Assembly (NCBI RefSeq): GCF_028372415.1 | Contig: NC_092878.1 | Coordinates: 139,396,804 to 139,460,803 of the forward strand | Reading direction: 5' to 3' | Length of the DNA: 64,000 nucleotides | DNA from: Notamacropus eugenii | Lineage: Eukaryota; Chordata; Mammalia; Diprotodontia; Macropodidae | In this document: in pieces, positions 11,430-23,010 of the stretch | Numbering within the stretch: position 1 is the first letter of the stretch | Layout: every line of letters begins with the position of its first letter | Program-made: the position numbers and the translations under genes | The notes under the pieces: model-generated | What the model saw: only the letters and a program-made list of their open reading frames with translations | The model's database searches: none | Told to the model about the DNA's origin: nothing

Positions 11430-12190
11430 AATAAATGCCTATTAAATCCTATTTTATGCAAGTTAACTACCATCCTAGACCCTAGGACTACAGGGACAGA
11501 AAGAAAAAAAGCAAAAGCAATTCTTGTCTTCAAGGAATTTGCCTTTCACTGGAAAGGAGAAAATATGTAGGCAAAAAAAAAATACAAAGGAATTTCAAGC
11601 CAAGAACAGTAATAACTGGGGGTTGGAGAGGGAGAAAGAAGGAACTTATAAAGGAGGAAACAACTGAGTTGTGCTTTGAAGTTAAGATAGAGATCACAAA
11701 AGGCTAAGATGATGAGAAAATGCATTCCAAGCATGCAAAGGCAAGGATGCAGGTAGCAGGGTTTTATGCACAGAGAATAACAAGTTGGACAGTTGAAATG
11801 AAATGGAGAATGTACATAGATGAAAGAAAACTAGAAAAGGTACTGGAAGCCATATTATTGAAATATTTTAATGGCTGGTTGAAAATTTGCCTTTTTTTCC
11901 TTAATTACTTAAATTCATTTAATCCTTAACTAATTAAAAGAAGGCTACGGAAGATTCTTGAGCAGGGGGATAGAGTGCCATGATAAGATCTGTGTTTTAC
12001 GGATTTGGCAACAGTGGGGGGCTGGGAGTCAGGAGAGACTATAAGGAAAGCCATACATGAGGAGACCAGGGCAATAGTCCAAATGAGAGGTAATAACCTC
12101 ATCAACAATCCCAACCATGAAGATAACAATGAAACGTATCTTGGTGGAGTGAATGGAGAGATGGTCTGGGCCTCCAAAGTCCTGAACTAA
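11430..12190 (-). mobile_element. L2 LINE, antisense
   Basis: Starts with the reverse complement of the L2 3' end ('cctagaccctaggactacagggacagaaag') and runs back through 'gcattccaagcatgcaaagg', 'gagactataaggaaagccatac' and 'gcaatagtccaaatgagag'. Degraded. Confidence 0.6.
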
Positions 12191-12239
12191 GTATCTCCTC
12201 TGATGCTAAAGCAGATTCTTCTAAATCATGCTTGTGTAA

Positions 12240-12262
12240 AAGCTTTTTTTTTTTTTTTTTTC
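12240..12262 (+). repeat. T homopolymer
   Basis: T18 run at about 12245-12262. Confidence 0.9.
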
Positions 12263-12879
12263 CATGTGAGAGGAACAACTACTTTGGTTTTATATAAATC
12301 CTTCTGTTTTATCTCTGGAAAGATTTGGGGAAATATAGCTAAGATACCCATGGATTATTGAAAACTGACCTTATAATCAATCACAATTCCTAGTAGTAAA
12401 AGCAACTATAAAAACAGTTAAAAAGGTAAGGTCCAAGAGAAGTGTACAAAAACTTTAAATTTACATTAAAATATATAAAAAACCTCAACCCTCAATGTCT
12501 ATAATTTGCATTAGAGATTTGGAGTCGTTATTTTAAAATTTTACTATGTGGAATTAGGTACTTCATAGAGAAGACAGTCATTAATGGGGCATATTTTTAA
12601 TACAGTAGATATAATGTAGAACGTATAGTGCATCATTATGATGCAAAGCCCATTTGATTTCAATAATTAAGCTTATAATTAACAACTGTGAAATATGTGA
12701 TAAAGAGTGTGATAAAAATAAATTAGTTTCCAAGCCAAAGACTTAATTTTTGGCAGTAGTGATTTTTGTATTTAAATATTTTGGGCAAGAATAAACCCAT
12801 ATTATGAATGTTACATAAGGTTAAAAAGGCATAGACCAGAATTTTACATTGTTCCACTTCTACAAAGCTAATATTACTC

Positions 12880-13010
12880 TTTATCTGTGTACATGCTTTA
12901 TTTCCTCTTGATTATAAAATCCTTGTTGCCAGTGACTTTTAACTTTTTATGTCCCCCTAGCCTGCAGTGTATTAGACATAATAGGTGTTTATGAATAGAT
13001 CCAAGTAATA
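12880..13010 (+). mobile_element. L2 3' end
   Basis: 'ttgattataaaatccttgttgcc', 'gtccccctagcctgcagtgtattagacataataggtgtttatgaa', the L2 3' terminal pattern. Confidence 0.6.
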
Positions 13011-13114
13011 TTGTAGTTACTTAGACTTGAGTGCACACCAGTTTTGAGCTCTTCCAAACAATGTTATGCATCAGTTACATAACTGTACAAAATAAACTTA
13101 TAAAAATGTAATCA

Positions 13115-13345
13115 AAATAATTTTGGGGATTTGGGTCCTGGGGAGAGAAAGACCTGTGATCTCATTACAATTTTGTGGGGAATTCCAGTACAGGAATTCC
13201 ACCAAAGCAGATCAACAATTTTTCTTTAACATACAGGCTTAGAGAATTGCCCAGAGGTACTGAAGGATTAAGTGATTTGCTTATGGTCAAAGATACAGTA
13301 TGTGTCAGAGGCAAGATTTGAAATTAAGTCTTCCTGAAAATAGAG
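13115..13345 (-). mobile_element. Marsupial MIR-like SINE, antisense
   Basis: 'gacctgtgatctcattacaatttt', 'ccaccaaagcagatcaaca', 'gagaattgcccagaggtac', 'gaaggattaagtgatttgc' and 'gtcagaggcaagatttgaa', in the order of a known marsupial SINE tail and head. Confidence 0.65.
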
Positions 13346-13784
13346 CCAAACTGTCATGACACACTGCTGTTCAATCAAATCAAAAGAGTGGTATCTAAAT
13401 ATATATAACACATTATGTATTTTTTCTTTCAAATTATTATAGCTCATCCTTTAATAAAATATTTTAAGTAACTAATCATTATCACCCTTTGCACAGAAAG
13501 TATGAAATGCATTTTATTAAATAACCTTTTAAAAATTCTTAGTCAACACAGGAAGTGAGTAGGTACCATAAGACAAATGTGTAAAAATGCAAATAGTATT
13601 GAACACCAACTAATTGCAAGCAGAACATTTTACTGGATCTAGAGGACTGGATGAATATAAATAAATACAGAAGATAAGATTCGTAGTTGATGAATTAGTC
13701 TTTAGAGGAGATAACACAAAAATATAAAGAAGACAAAAGATAAATTCTAAGGAGTCATATAAAGAAATATCTGTATAAATTAAG

Positions 13785-13964
13785 AGACTGTGCGGTATAA
13801 TAGATAGAAAGCAGACCTTTGAATCAGGAAGCCTGGGTTTAATTCTCACCTGTAACAGATACAGGCTGTGACCTGCAAAGGGTCACAAACTCTTAATGCC
13901 CTAAGGAAACTCTCTAAGACCATGAGTGGGAACCTGTATCAATCTGTACTTGGTAGAAAGTTTT
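13785..13964 (+). mobile_element. Marsupial MIR-like SINE
   Basis: 'tagatagaaagcagacctttgaatcaggaagcctgggttt', then 'ctctctaagaccatgagtgg'. The HAL1-like element inserted just downstream of this older copy. Confidence 0.55.
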
Positions 13965-13979
13965 AAGAGTTATCAAAGG
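13965..13979 (+). repeat. Target-site duplication, left copy (HAL1-like)
   Basis: AAGAGTTATCAAAGG, identical to 16901-16915. The insertion boundary reads TTTT|AAGAG on the plus strand. Confidence 0.95.
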
Positions 13980-13980
13980 T

Positions 13981-14819
13981 TGGGAGCGGAGCCAAGATGG
14001 CGAAGTAGAAAGACGCACATACACATAGCTCCGAACCCACAAACCACAGAACGGCTAGAGGGGACCAAGCCAGGGCAAATTCTGCACCCAGAGACCACGG
14101 AATATTGGAGCGAGGGAGATTTCTGCTCCGGAGAGACCTGCAAACCTCTCGCAGGGGGTCCTTCGCGCCGTGGACTGGGCGCCGGGACGGGGAGCGGAGT
14201 GCAGCCCTGCCGCGGCCACGACACCGAGAGGAAAAGATCCAAGAGGGCTACGGGGACGGGATCTCCAGCGGCCACGCGGGCCCCCCCACCCACAGAGGGA
14301 CCTGCAAACCTCTCACAAAAGGTCTGTCGCTCTGCAGACGTGGAGCCCAGCCCGGACCTGCGGTGGCAGCGGCAGGTACAGATCTGAGAAGGCTCCAGAG
14401 ACGGGATCTCCAGCGGCGGCACTAGCCCCGCCACCAACATGTGACTGACGGGGGTAAGTGAGAGAGTCTCTTTGGTGGGTTGAGAGGGGAGTGGGGTGCC
14501 CCCATGGCTCGGGCCCCCCCAGGAGATAGAAGCTGAGAGGTGGCTGCAGACAGGGGCTCCCCAAATGGGCGGGAGCCTGGATCCATTGTGGAAGGTCTGT
14601 GCATAAACCCCCTGAGGGAACTGAGCCAGAGAGGCGGCCCTGCCCCTGACCTCAGCACCTGAACTTAATTCTCACACTGAATAGCAGCCCTGCCCCCGCC
14701 AAAAACCCTAAGGCGGGAAGCAGCATTTGAATCTCAGTCCCCAAACGCTGGCTGGGAGGACCAGGAGGTGAGGTGGGTGTGAGGAGAACATTCAGAGGTC
14801 AGGCCACTGGTTGGAGAGA
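13981..14819 (+). promoter_or_regulatory. HAL1-like 5' UTR / internal promoter
   Basis: CpG-rich, unlike the flanks. CCAAGATGGCG at 13991-14001 matches the YY1 site near the 5' end of L1, which sets accurate start there. The body contains two imperfect units: ACCTGCAAACCTCTC at 14136 and 14300, and GACGGGATCTCCAGCGGC at 14255 and 14400. This recalls the monomer duplications of some L1 promoters. Confidence 0.65.
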
Positions 14820-15908
14820 ATGCCAAGAAAAGGGAAAAGAAATAAAACTATTGAAGGGTATTTTATCGGAAAAAAGACACTTCCTCCCTTCCTTTCTTAT
14901 GGGGAGGAACAATGCTTGCCATCAGGCAAAGACACAGAAATCGAGGATTCTGTGTCCCAGCCCACCCAATGGGCTCGGGCCATGGAAGAGCTCAAGAGGA
15001 ATTTTGAAAATCAAGTTAGAGAGGTGGAGGAAAGACTGGGAAGGGAAATGAGAGGGATGAGGGAGAAGCATGAAAAGCAGATCAGCTCCCTGCTAAAGGA
15101 GAACCAAAAAAATCTTGAAGAAATTGGCACCTTGAGAACTAGCCTAACTCAGCTGGCAAGGGAGGTGCAAGGGGCCAATGAGGAGAAGAATGCTTTCAAA
15201 AGCAGAATTAATCAAGTGGAAAAGGAGATTCAAAAGCTCACTGAAGAAAATAGATCTTTCAAAACTGGAATGGTACGGATGGACGCTAAGGACTTTATGA
15301 GAAAGACAGATATCTCAGAACATACCGCGCAGATTCGAAATATGGAAGATAATGTGAAATATCTTATTGGAAAAACAACTGACCTGGAAAATAGAATCAG
15401 GAGAGACAATGTAAAAATTCTGGGACTACCTGAAAACCATGATCAAAAGAAGAGCCTAGACATCATCTTCCATGAAATTATCAAGGAAAACTGCCCTGAG
15501 ATTCTAGAACCAGAAGGCAAAATAAATATTCAAGGAATCCGCAGAACACCGCATGAAAGAGATCCAAAAAGAGAAACTCCTAGGAGCATTGTGGCCAAAT
15601 TCCAGAATTCCCAGGTGAAAGAGAAAATATTGCAAGCAGCTAGAAAGAAACAATTCAAGTATTGTGGAAATACAATCAGGATAGCACAAGATCTGGCACC
15701 CTCTACATTGAGGGATAGAAGGGAATGGAATAGGATATTCCAGAAGTCAAAGGAACTAGGACTGAAGCCAAGAATCACCTACCCAGCAAAACTGAGTATA
15801 ATACTTCAAGAGAAAAAATGGTCTTTCAATGAAATAGAGGACTTTCAAATTTTCCTGATGAAAAGACCAGAGCTGGAAAGAAAATTTGACTTTCTAACAC
15901 AAGAATGA
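14820..15908 (+). CDS. L1-type ORF1 protein (RNA-binding, intact)
   Basis: Uninterrupted frame of 362 codons from ATG 14820 to TGA 15908. A TTG three codons upstream is in frame, but the ATG fits the family start MPRKGKRNK. By homology it is the L1 ORF1 RNA-binding chaperone, a trimer that packages element RNA. The N-terminus is basic (residues 1-20). A heptad-rich coiled coil spans about residues 54-190 (MEELKRNFENQVREVEERLG onward). The RRM is at about 193-285, with RRDNVKILGLPE and PRSIVAKF as its RNP-like strands. The C-terminal domain is at about 286-350, with REW (301-303), ITYPAKLS (319-326) and FLMKRPEL. All three domains look complete, so the protein could be made; activity is not shown by sequence. 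Length is close to other mammalian ORF1 proteins (about 340-370). Confidence 0.9.
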   Translation: MPRKGKRNKTIEGYFIGKKTLPPFLSYGEEQCLPSGKDTEIEDSVSQPTQWARAMEELKRNFENQVREVEERLGREMRGMREKHEKQISSLLKENQKNLEEIGTLRTSLTQLAREVQGANEEKNAFKSRINQVEKEIQKLTEENRSFKTGMVRMDAKDFMRKTDISEHTAQIRNMEDNVKYLIGKTTDLENRIRRDNVKILGLPENHDQKKSLDIIFHEIIKENCPEILEPEGKINIQGIRRTPHERDPKRETPRSIVAKFQNSQVKEKILQAARKKQFKYCGNTIRIAQDLAPSTLRDRREWNRIFQKSKELGLKPRITYPAKLSIILQEKKWSFNEIEDFQIFLMKRPELERKFDFLTQE

Positions 15909-16900
15909 AGAGAACCATGAAAAGGTGAACAGCAAAGAGAAGTCATAAGGGACTTACTAAAGTTGAACTGTTTACATTCCTACATGGAAAGACAATATTT
16001 GTAACTCTTGAAACATTTCAGTATCTGGGTACTGGGTGGGAGTACACACACACACACACACATGCACACATGCACACATACATAGAGACAGAGTGCACAG
16101 AGTGAATTGAAGAGGATGGGATCATATCTTAAAAAAAAAAATGAAATCAAGCAGTGAGAGAGAAATATTGGGAGGAGAAAGGGAGAAGTTATATGGGGCA
16201 AATTATCTCTCATAAAAGAGGCAAGCAAAAGTCTTATTAGTGGTGGGATAAAGAGGGGAGGCAAGAGAAAAACATGAGGTCTACTCTCATCACATTCCAC
16301 TAAAGGAAAGAATATAATGCACACTCATTTTGATAGGAAAACCTATCTCATAATACAGGAGAGTGGGGGACAGGGGCACAAGCAGGGTGGGGGGGAGGAT
16401 GGAGGGGAGGGCATGGGGAGGAGAATGCAATCCGAGGTCGACACTCATGGGGAGGGAAAGGACCATAAGAAAATAGAAGTAAAGGGGGACAGGATAGGAT
16501 GGAGGGAAATATAGTTAGTCCTATACAACACAACTAGTATGGAAATCATTTGCAAAACTAAACAGATATGGCCTATATTGAATTGCCTGTCTTCCAAGGG
16601 GAAGGGGTGGAGAGGGAGGGAGCTAAAGAAGTTGGAACTCAAAGTGTTAGGACCAAATGGAATGTTCTTACCACTGGGTAACAAGAAATACAGGTTAAGG
16701 GGTCAAGAAAGCTATCTGGCCCTACAGGACAAAAGAGAAGACGGAGACAAGGGCAGGGAGGGAGGATAGAGGACAGAGCAGATAGGTCACAGGGGCAATT
16801 AAAAAGCTCGGGTTTGGGGGGGGGGAGGGGAGAAAAGGGGAGAAAAATTTGTAACCCAAAATTGTGTGAAAATAAATGTTATAAGTTAAATAAAAAAAAA

Positions 16901-16915
16901 AAGAGTTATCAAAGG
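16901..16915 (+). repeat. Target-site duplication, right copy (HAL1-like)
   Basis: AAGAGTTATCAAAGG directly after the A-tail, identical to 13965-13979. Confidence 0.95.
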
Positions 16916-16920
16916 CTCAA

Positions 16921-17815
16921 GATTCTGTGTATGCTATTAATTGGGAGGAGGGAGATATTTTTTCTTACTTTCCAATAAACTAAATATTTTCCTACTTTGA
17001 GAGTATAAATAGAAAAAAGTCTCTTAGAGCAGTCAATGAAAGTTTATTAAAACATTCCTGTATGTTATTTCTGGGATTAAGCAACACCAGAAGCACTTAT
17101 ATTTACACATGATTTCTATCAAATTTCTCTTTCCTTGGTTTTCCAACAACCAATGAGTGTATCAAAAACATAAAGGGTTAATGCATTATTTTGTAGCATC
17201 TATCTAACATATAACTTACACCTCACAACTGCCAACCAGTGGTCCTGCTAAAGTCTCTGACCACAATCCTTGAGTATCATTTATTACTACCAAATGACTA
17301 TTTAGCTTTGCTAAATCAAAACCAATTTGAGCTCAGTTTTACTGCTTTTGAATTGGAACCTCAGAGTATCAAATATCATATATTTACAGTTGAGTGTTAA
17401 ACATGGGAAATAGATATTTATTACCACTGGTCATGTCAGTGTCAAAAACTGGTCATGTGACAGTAACCACATGTAACAAAAAAGCACCAGATGAGAACCA
17501 AGAAATATTTGGGAAGGAAAAGAGCATGCATTTGCAACTTTAAATGTGTTTAATAATTCCCCGTGGTTTCACAACCCACCTTATATTTGAAACTAGGAGA
17601 TAATCCGGAAACTAAAGGGAGTCAGAAACTTGTAAAACCAGATAAATAAAACATAAAATGTCATTTGCTCAGGCAACAACTTTCCAAGAAGATAGCTCAA
17701 TATCTGCTGATTTCAAAGAGCAAGTTTTGGTTTTATACCTCCAGTTGTCCATACTTTTTCATAAGAAGTAATCAAGTAGCCTAAATAGCCTCATGAAGGC
17801 TCATTTCTTAGGACA
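16921..17815. other. Intronic sequence, nothing recognised
   Basis: No repeat family identified; moderately AT-rich unique-looking DNA. Confidence 0.45.
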
Positions 17816-17819
17816 TATA

Positions 17820-17891
17820 CAGATTGTTCCAAAAGTCTTAGTGACGACATGACATGAAGCTATTAAAAACTAATAATTTTGGAACACCCCA
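17820..17891. mobile_element. Mariner-type MITE
   Basis: Short element with inverted ends (CAGATTGTTCCAAAAGTCTTAGTG at the left; AATAATTTTGGAACACCCCA at the right), flanked by TA on both sides. Same family as 45071-45155. Confidence 0.6.
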
Positions 17892-17914
17892 TATCTGTGT
17901 CTTCATTCATGCAC

Positions 17915-18035
17915 AGAGAGGAAGTTTGATATAGTACACAGAGGGTAAACTTTGGAGTTCAGAAAACTTAGATTCAAATCCCAATAGCTTTGTGATTAAA
18001 GAAAACACTTAGTCTCTCAGAAGTTCAGTTAAATT
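17915..18035 (+). mobile_element. MIR-type SINE fragment
   Basis: 'gtttgatatagtacacagagg', 'gagttcagaaaacttagattcaaatccc', then 'tagtctctcagaagttcag'. Confidence 0.5.
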
Positions 18036-18930
18036 TCTAAGAATATAATTGACTGTTAAATTGCCAACATGAATTAGTGAAGAGAGTTTCTATATTGACT
18101 TTTCTATATTGATGGAACCCCAGGTCCAAAATTATGTGTGTATGTGTGTGTGTGTATGTGTTTGTAACATTTCAACCTTATAGATAAAATTACGTGTGGT
18201 GATGAATGTTAGTAGCAATCAATAACCTGATTGACACCACATAAATATTTTTATTAGGGAACTTTTGAGGGATTAGTAGGTGTGAACATGCCATAAGATA
18301 TCAAAAATGGGAAATTACTTTGCAGAAGCATGTAAAGGATATCATCAGAGAAAGGTGAAACTAGATTAAAAAAAAGGGTCAGTCACATAAGGATAGTGAG
18401 GAACAATGAGGTAACACCCCCCTTGCAGCCCACTGATATCTTCCCAATGTCAAAAGAACTTAAAGAAGTGAATTCACTGGATTCAATTAGAAGGTGGACA
18501 GGGAGAGAGTTGCCCAGTCTTTGTGGTCATGGGTGATTTTTATAATCTATACCACAGGAAGGAGTATCCGTGTCAATGAAGTTTCATATCAATTGGAGTT
18601 TAAGTATTGAAGTATGTGACTAAGTACATATATATATACATATATATATATATATACACACATATATATGTATATATATATATATTTAAAAGAGAGAGAG
18701 AAGAAAGTCTAAAGGACTTCTCTCCATTTTTTTCTTATTTAAATCACATAAGTAAAAGCAATATTTTATATGAGGAAATAAGACTTACTTGCTACACGTG
18801 CACTAGGAAGCATGCATAAATAAGGTTGGTAATAAGTGGCCATTTGAAACTAGTTCGGAAAAAGAGTGTATATCATAACACTGAGTTTCAATACATGTGT
18901 GTGTGTGTGTGTGTTAATTTGGGGATAACA
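18035..18930. other. Intronic sequence with TA/TG microsatellites
   Basis: (TG)n at 18136-18160, (TA)n/(CA)n at 18628-18688, (TG)n at 18895-18914. The rest is not recognised. Confidence 0.6.
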
Positions 18931-18944
18931 CAACCTCTCAAAAA

Positions 18945-19135
18945 TTTTTAGAGATGGGGAAAAGTCTAGAGGTAAACTAAGATTAGATCCCTCATTTTAT
19001 GGTTATGGAATTTGGAATGTAGACAAGTTGAATTGACCAAAGTCACCTCAGTCTAGCCAGGAGTAAAGCTGGGACTGGAACCCAGATTTCCTGACTTCCA
19101 GTTCAATGGTCTTTCTAATACATCATGCTACCCAT
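18945..19135 (-). mobile_element. MIR-type SINE
   Basis: Antisense copy: 'attgaccaaagtcacctcag', 'aagctgggactggaacccagatttcctgacttccagttc'. Confidence 0.6.
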
Positions 19136-19139
19136 TTGT

Positions 19140-20320
19140 TTAATTTTGTACTGCTCACCTTCATTGAAAGAATAAAATTGTCTTACAAGGTAATGAGTAC
19201 TTAACACATCAGTACCTTTTCAAGAGAAATACTAGGATGATAGAGAGGGAAGGATGAATATTACTTTTTTTTCTGTTTAAAGCAAAACTTTCCCTCTGGG
19301 CCAGACAATTGTGAGGTATACCAAAGGAATTCTTCAAAGAATGCTTGAGAAATGTTAAATATCTTCCCATCTTACAGAGAGTTTGGTTTATTTTCAGATG
19401 TCTATCCATCTCCACTTAATACGTGAATACCACCCAGATGGCATCACCATCTGTTGTCTTCATCTTTTAAACCTATACAACTAGCAATCAGTACAGTTGA
19501 TGCCACCAATGTAGCTTTAGAAATGCTTTATACCAAACACTGATGAAGTTGTTTTCTGAAATGAGTAGTCAAAAATTTTCTCCATTATTATAGTGAAGTT
19601 TTATTTTCCTATTAGAAACATAGGTAATGCTAAATATTGGGACTTATGCCAGATGAATTACAAATCTATCATTGATCAATCTTAATTCCTTCTTCCCTTT
19701 GATATTAAAGAATTGCTTGGTTGTTATGCTGAAAGACAAAATCAATCATATGTTAGATGCTCTCCATCCTGAGAAACCAAAGAACCCTTTGATGTTAATG
19801 CTTAAAGAGAGGGAATGACAAATGTGAGTACAGTTAATATGAGTAACTTTTCATATACCTTCATGTTATCCTAGAAGATGCCAAAGATAGCAACTCATCT
19901 AGTTTAAGGATACTGTATATCTGAACCTCAAAGATGTATGAATGTCTCATGGTGGCAGTACCTCCACTGTGAGGGACTTCAATCTTTCTATGCCTTGAGA
20001 GCTGGTCTTTGTGAGTTTTAATGTGGTCAAAAAACCCAATCTGTCATCCCTGCGACCTGACAGTGAGATTTTCTGAATATGTCAGCTGGCTCTCAAACAT
20101 ATTCTACTGTCAGTGAGTCAGTCTCTCAGCACCAGGCATCATGCAAAAGATGTTCAAATGTACTCCAAGGTTTTCTGTGTTGGTAGCACACTCTCCCTTC
20201 ATCCTTCCCCAGCTTGTAATCTATATAGTCAGTTTTGCTACAATAAGGCACTGGAATAGAGTGTAAGTGGAAATTTAGTGTTTATATAGTATTGTTAAAA
20301 ACCCAATTCATTTCAATTAT
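19140..20320. other. Intronic sequence, nothing firmly recognised
   Basis: 19850-20230 has the look of an old dispersed repeat but I cannot name it. Confidence 0.35.
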
Positions 20321-20321
<1 letters not shown>

Positions 20322-20358
<37 letters not shown>

Positions 20359-20397
20359 GTAAGGGAGAGAAAGCAAAAAAAGAGAAAGAGAGAGAGA

Positions 20398-20449
<52 letters not shown>
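20322..20449 (+). repeat. Compound (TG)n ... (AG)n microsatellite
   Basis: (TG)n at 20322-20360, then an A/G-rich bridge, then pure (AG)n at 20400-20449. Confidence 0.95.
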
Positions 20450-20451
<2 letters not shown>

Positions 20452-20489
20452 TTGTTCTCCACAAGGAATTGCTGGGCATATAAATATAG

Positions 20490-20975
20490 ATGAGACATAC
20501 CTATGAGTTTGGGAAATGTATACATCTAGCCACTTAATCTCCCCAGGCCTCAGTTTCCTCATCTGTAAGATGAAGAGGTTGTACTAAATGGTTCTGAGGT
20601 ATCTCTTAGGGCAAAAGTTCCTTCTCTCTCCTTCACTCTGCCCATCACAGAAAATAAATGATGAAGTCCCATTGATTCCATCCTCTACCATGTCTTTTAC
20701 ATGTCTGTTTGCCTTTCAACTAAAACCACCCCTGTTCAGGAGGCTTTTTTTACTTTCCTTTTTCAAACTAGGTCTCTTATTTCCTTTGCATAGGGATGTA
20801 CTATGAAAAAACTGCCCTTGCATCAATGAAGGTCAGCATCTACTTAGTAATCTATAGTGTTACCTGGGGTACTGAGACATTAAGGGACTTGCCCAGAATC
20901 ACACAGCCAGTCTATTTCAGAGGCTGGGACTTGAACCCCTGCCTTCCTGACTGAGCTTTCTAGGGTGCTTTGCCT
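20490..20975. mobile_element. MIR fragments in both orientations
   Basis: 20525-20615 plus ('aggcctcagtttcctcatctg'); 20875-20965 minus ('gacttgcccagaatcacacagcc', 'gacttgaacccctgccttcc'). Confidence 0.6.
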
Positions 20976-20989
20976 CTTCTTTCACTGCC

Positions 20990-21500
20990 TCTTGACTGGA
21001 CAATGGTAATGTGTCACTAATTAATTTACTCTCTCTCCTTCAACTTATCCCATTTGCAGTTCAAAGTAACTTCCCTAATACATTGGCCTGATCATAACAC
21101 CCTTGTGTTTGGAAACTTTCCATGGCTTCCCCATTGTCTAGCCAATAAAGTTCAAACTCTATGGTTTGTGAAAGTTGGCTTCAACATCCTTCTTTTCCCC
21201 TCCTTCTTTATATACTTCATGATCCGTCCAAACTAGTTTACTTACCAATATGTCTTCTTATTCTATTCTCTCCTCAAAACTGTTACTAGCTACATAAGTA
21301 ATTTATAAGTATGATCATGGTGAGTTAAGATGTATCAATGGAACTGGGACTTTGTCTTTGGGGCTATACTTTTTGAAAATTAAGATTGACACCTCCTCTT
21401 CCATTTTCATCCTGTGAAATTCTTCCCCATGTCTTTCTATAAATCCCTAACATAGACTCCATCCAATGCACAGGGTGCTTTCCTCAGGTTCCTTTAATAA
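20990..21500 (+). mobile_element. L2 LINE, ORF2 3' part
   Basis: 'cattggcctgatcataacaccc', 'ccatggcttccccattgtctagccaataaagttcaaactc', then 'cttcccatgtctttc'-like text: the typical L2 region after the reverse transcriptase. Confidence 0.6.
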
Positions 21501-22050
21501 TTTCTAAATAGCAGCGACTCATTTGGATTATGTGTCTCTTATCCCTCGCTCTCCTTTTATGACACTGCTTCTTCTGGTCATACATGTGTTTTATGAAAAT
21601 TCTTGCACATGTTGTTTTTAATAATATATTTTAGTCTGATTACAACCATCCTATATCTTTCCACTGACATTTGAGTGATCTACATTTTTTCACTATTCAG
21701 AGATAATGATGTCCTGTAATTTACTGGCATGTAGCATCAACGGGAGAACACTATTGTTCTTTAAAAAAATGAGATTTGTGTGGCTAAGAGCAATTGGATA
21801 TTATTGTTTGAGAAATCTTGTGTTAACGGTTAGGTTGGCATTTGGGAGCACTTCTTTATCAGTTTCAGAACAGAGCTCTATTTTTTTTTTCTGATTACAT
21901 TCAAGTTTTAAAAAGAGAGGAGGAATTTTCCTCAGGCATAATATTATACCAATGATACATATTTTCAAATACAATGTAGGATAGATTCCTGTTTTCAGAT
22001 TCCGCAAAGCATCTATAAAGCTATCAACATGAATACTCCAAAAGAAATAC
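21500..22050. other. Intronic sequence, nothing recognised
   Basis: AT-rich; no family recognised. Confidence 0.4.
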
Positions 22051-22052
22051 TG

Positions 22053-22432
22053 TATGATGATCAACCGTGAACAACTTAGCTGTTTTCAGCAATACAATGA
22101 TATAAGACAATTCCAAAGGATTCATGATGAAAAATGGTATCCACCTCCAGAAAAAGAACAAATGGAGTCTGAATATGGTTCAAAGCATATTATTTTTCAA
22201 TTTTTTTTTTATATTTTGGGGTGTCTGTTCTTTCAAAATATAACTAGTATAGAAATATATTTTACATGATTGCACATATATAACCTATGTCAAATTGCTT
22301 AGAAAGGTGGGAGATAAAGGAAGGAGGGAGAATATTTGGAACTCGGTTTTTTTAAATGAATGTTAAAATTGTCTTATGTTATATTATATATATATATATA
22401 TAAAATGTTAAAATTGGGAAAATAATAAAATA
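22053..22432 (+). mobile_element. L1 3' UTR fragment (marsupial type)
   Basis: 'gatgatcaaccgtgaacaac', 'tacaatgatataagacaattcc', 'tatccacctccagaaaaag', 'ggagtctgaatatgg', 'aactagtatagaaat' and 'ggaggagggagaatatttgg', ending in a TA repeat and AATAAAATATTA. Several blocks match the 3' UTR of the HAL1-like element (16540-16645), so both descend from the same L1 lineage. Confidence 0.7.
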
Positions 22433-22489
22433 TTACTTTCTTAAATACCTTTTTTCTAATGTTACTGATGGGAATGGTGATGATAAGTA

Positions 22490-22570
22490 GCTCTTATAAA
22501 ATGTTTTGAGGTTTATAAAGTCTTCTACATATCTGATTTCATTTGATCCTCACAACAACCTTTCCATATC
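22490..22570 (-). mobile_element. MIR-type SINE tail fragment
   Basis: 'gttttgaggtttataaagtc' and 'gatttcatttgatcctcacaacaacc'. Confidence 0.55.
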
Positions 22571-22864
22571 TTTCTATTCCCTGCAGCTCCTATCAATATC
22601 TTTCTGTGACTCCTATAAAGGGAGTTCACCTAAAGTGCGGCTTTCTCCTCCAAACATGGCATAGATACCAGTGTAGTACACAGGATGTCCCATTTATCAA
22701 GCATTCATTACAAGATCAGGCATATACACATGCTAAGACACTCAAAAGACACATTTGAGAGTATAGGCACACAAGTCTATATTTTTGCTACACTCAGTAC
22801 AGAAAGGGTTACAAATCTAAACAATTCACTTTGCTACCAAAGTGAATTCCAATACAAGGCAAGA

Positions 22865-23010
22865 TGTTTGGGTGGAAAGAACAGTGAATTCAGAGTCAGT
22901 GGCCCTAGATTTCTGCTCTTTATTTGGCCTTAGAATTATCCCTTAACTTCTCTGGGTCTTAGTTTATTTTAAGGTCCTTTTCAATTCTTATGCTATGATC
23001 TAGGCACAAA
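22865..23010 (+). mobile_element. MIR-type SINE
   Basis: 'gaattcagagtcagtggccc', 'taacttctctgggtcttag'. Diverged. Confidence 0.5.

Larger units (their letters stand above)
13980..16900 (+). mobile_element. Full-length HAL1-like (half-L1) retrotransposon
   Basis: A complete, young insertion of about 2.9 kb. It opens with GGAGCGGAGCCAAGATGGCG-type sequence, the marsupial counterpart of the L1 5' end. A CpG-rich 5' UTR, one intact ORF1 (14820-15908) and a 980-base purine-rich 3' UTR follow. It ends at AATAAA (16871-16876) and an A-tail. Perfect 15-bp duplications flank it. There is no ORF2, endonuclease or reverse transcriptase. HAL1 elements are L1 derivatives that keep only ORF1 and depend on L1 ORF2 protein in trans. 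A (CA)n lies at 16045-16064 and a G-run at 16816-16826. It sits antisense to PPP3CA in intron 1. Confidence 0.88.

Noticed and set aside
13926..14448. Overlapping frames in the HAL1-like 5' UTR, on both strands
   Set aside because: CpG-rich, stop-poor UTR sequence; the known element gene is ORF1 at 14820.
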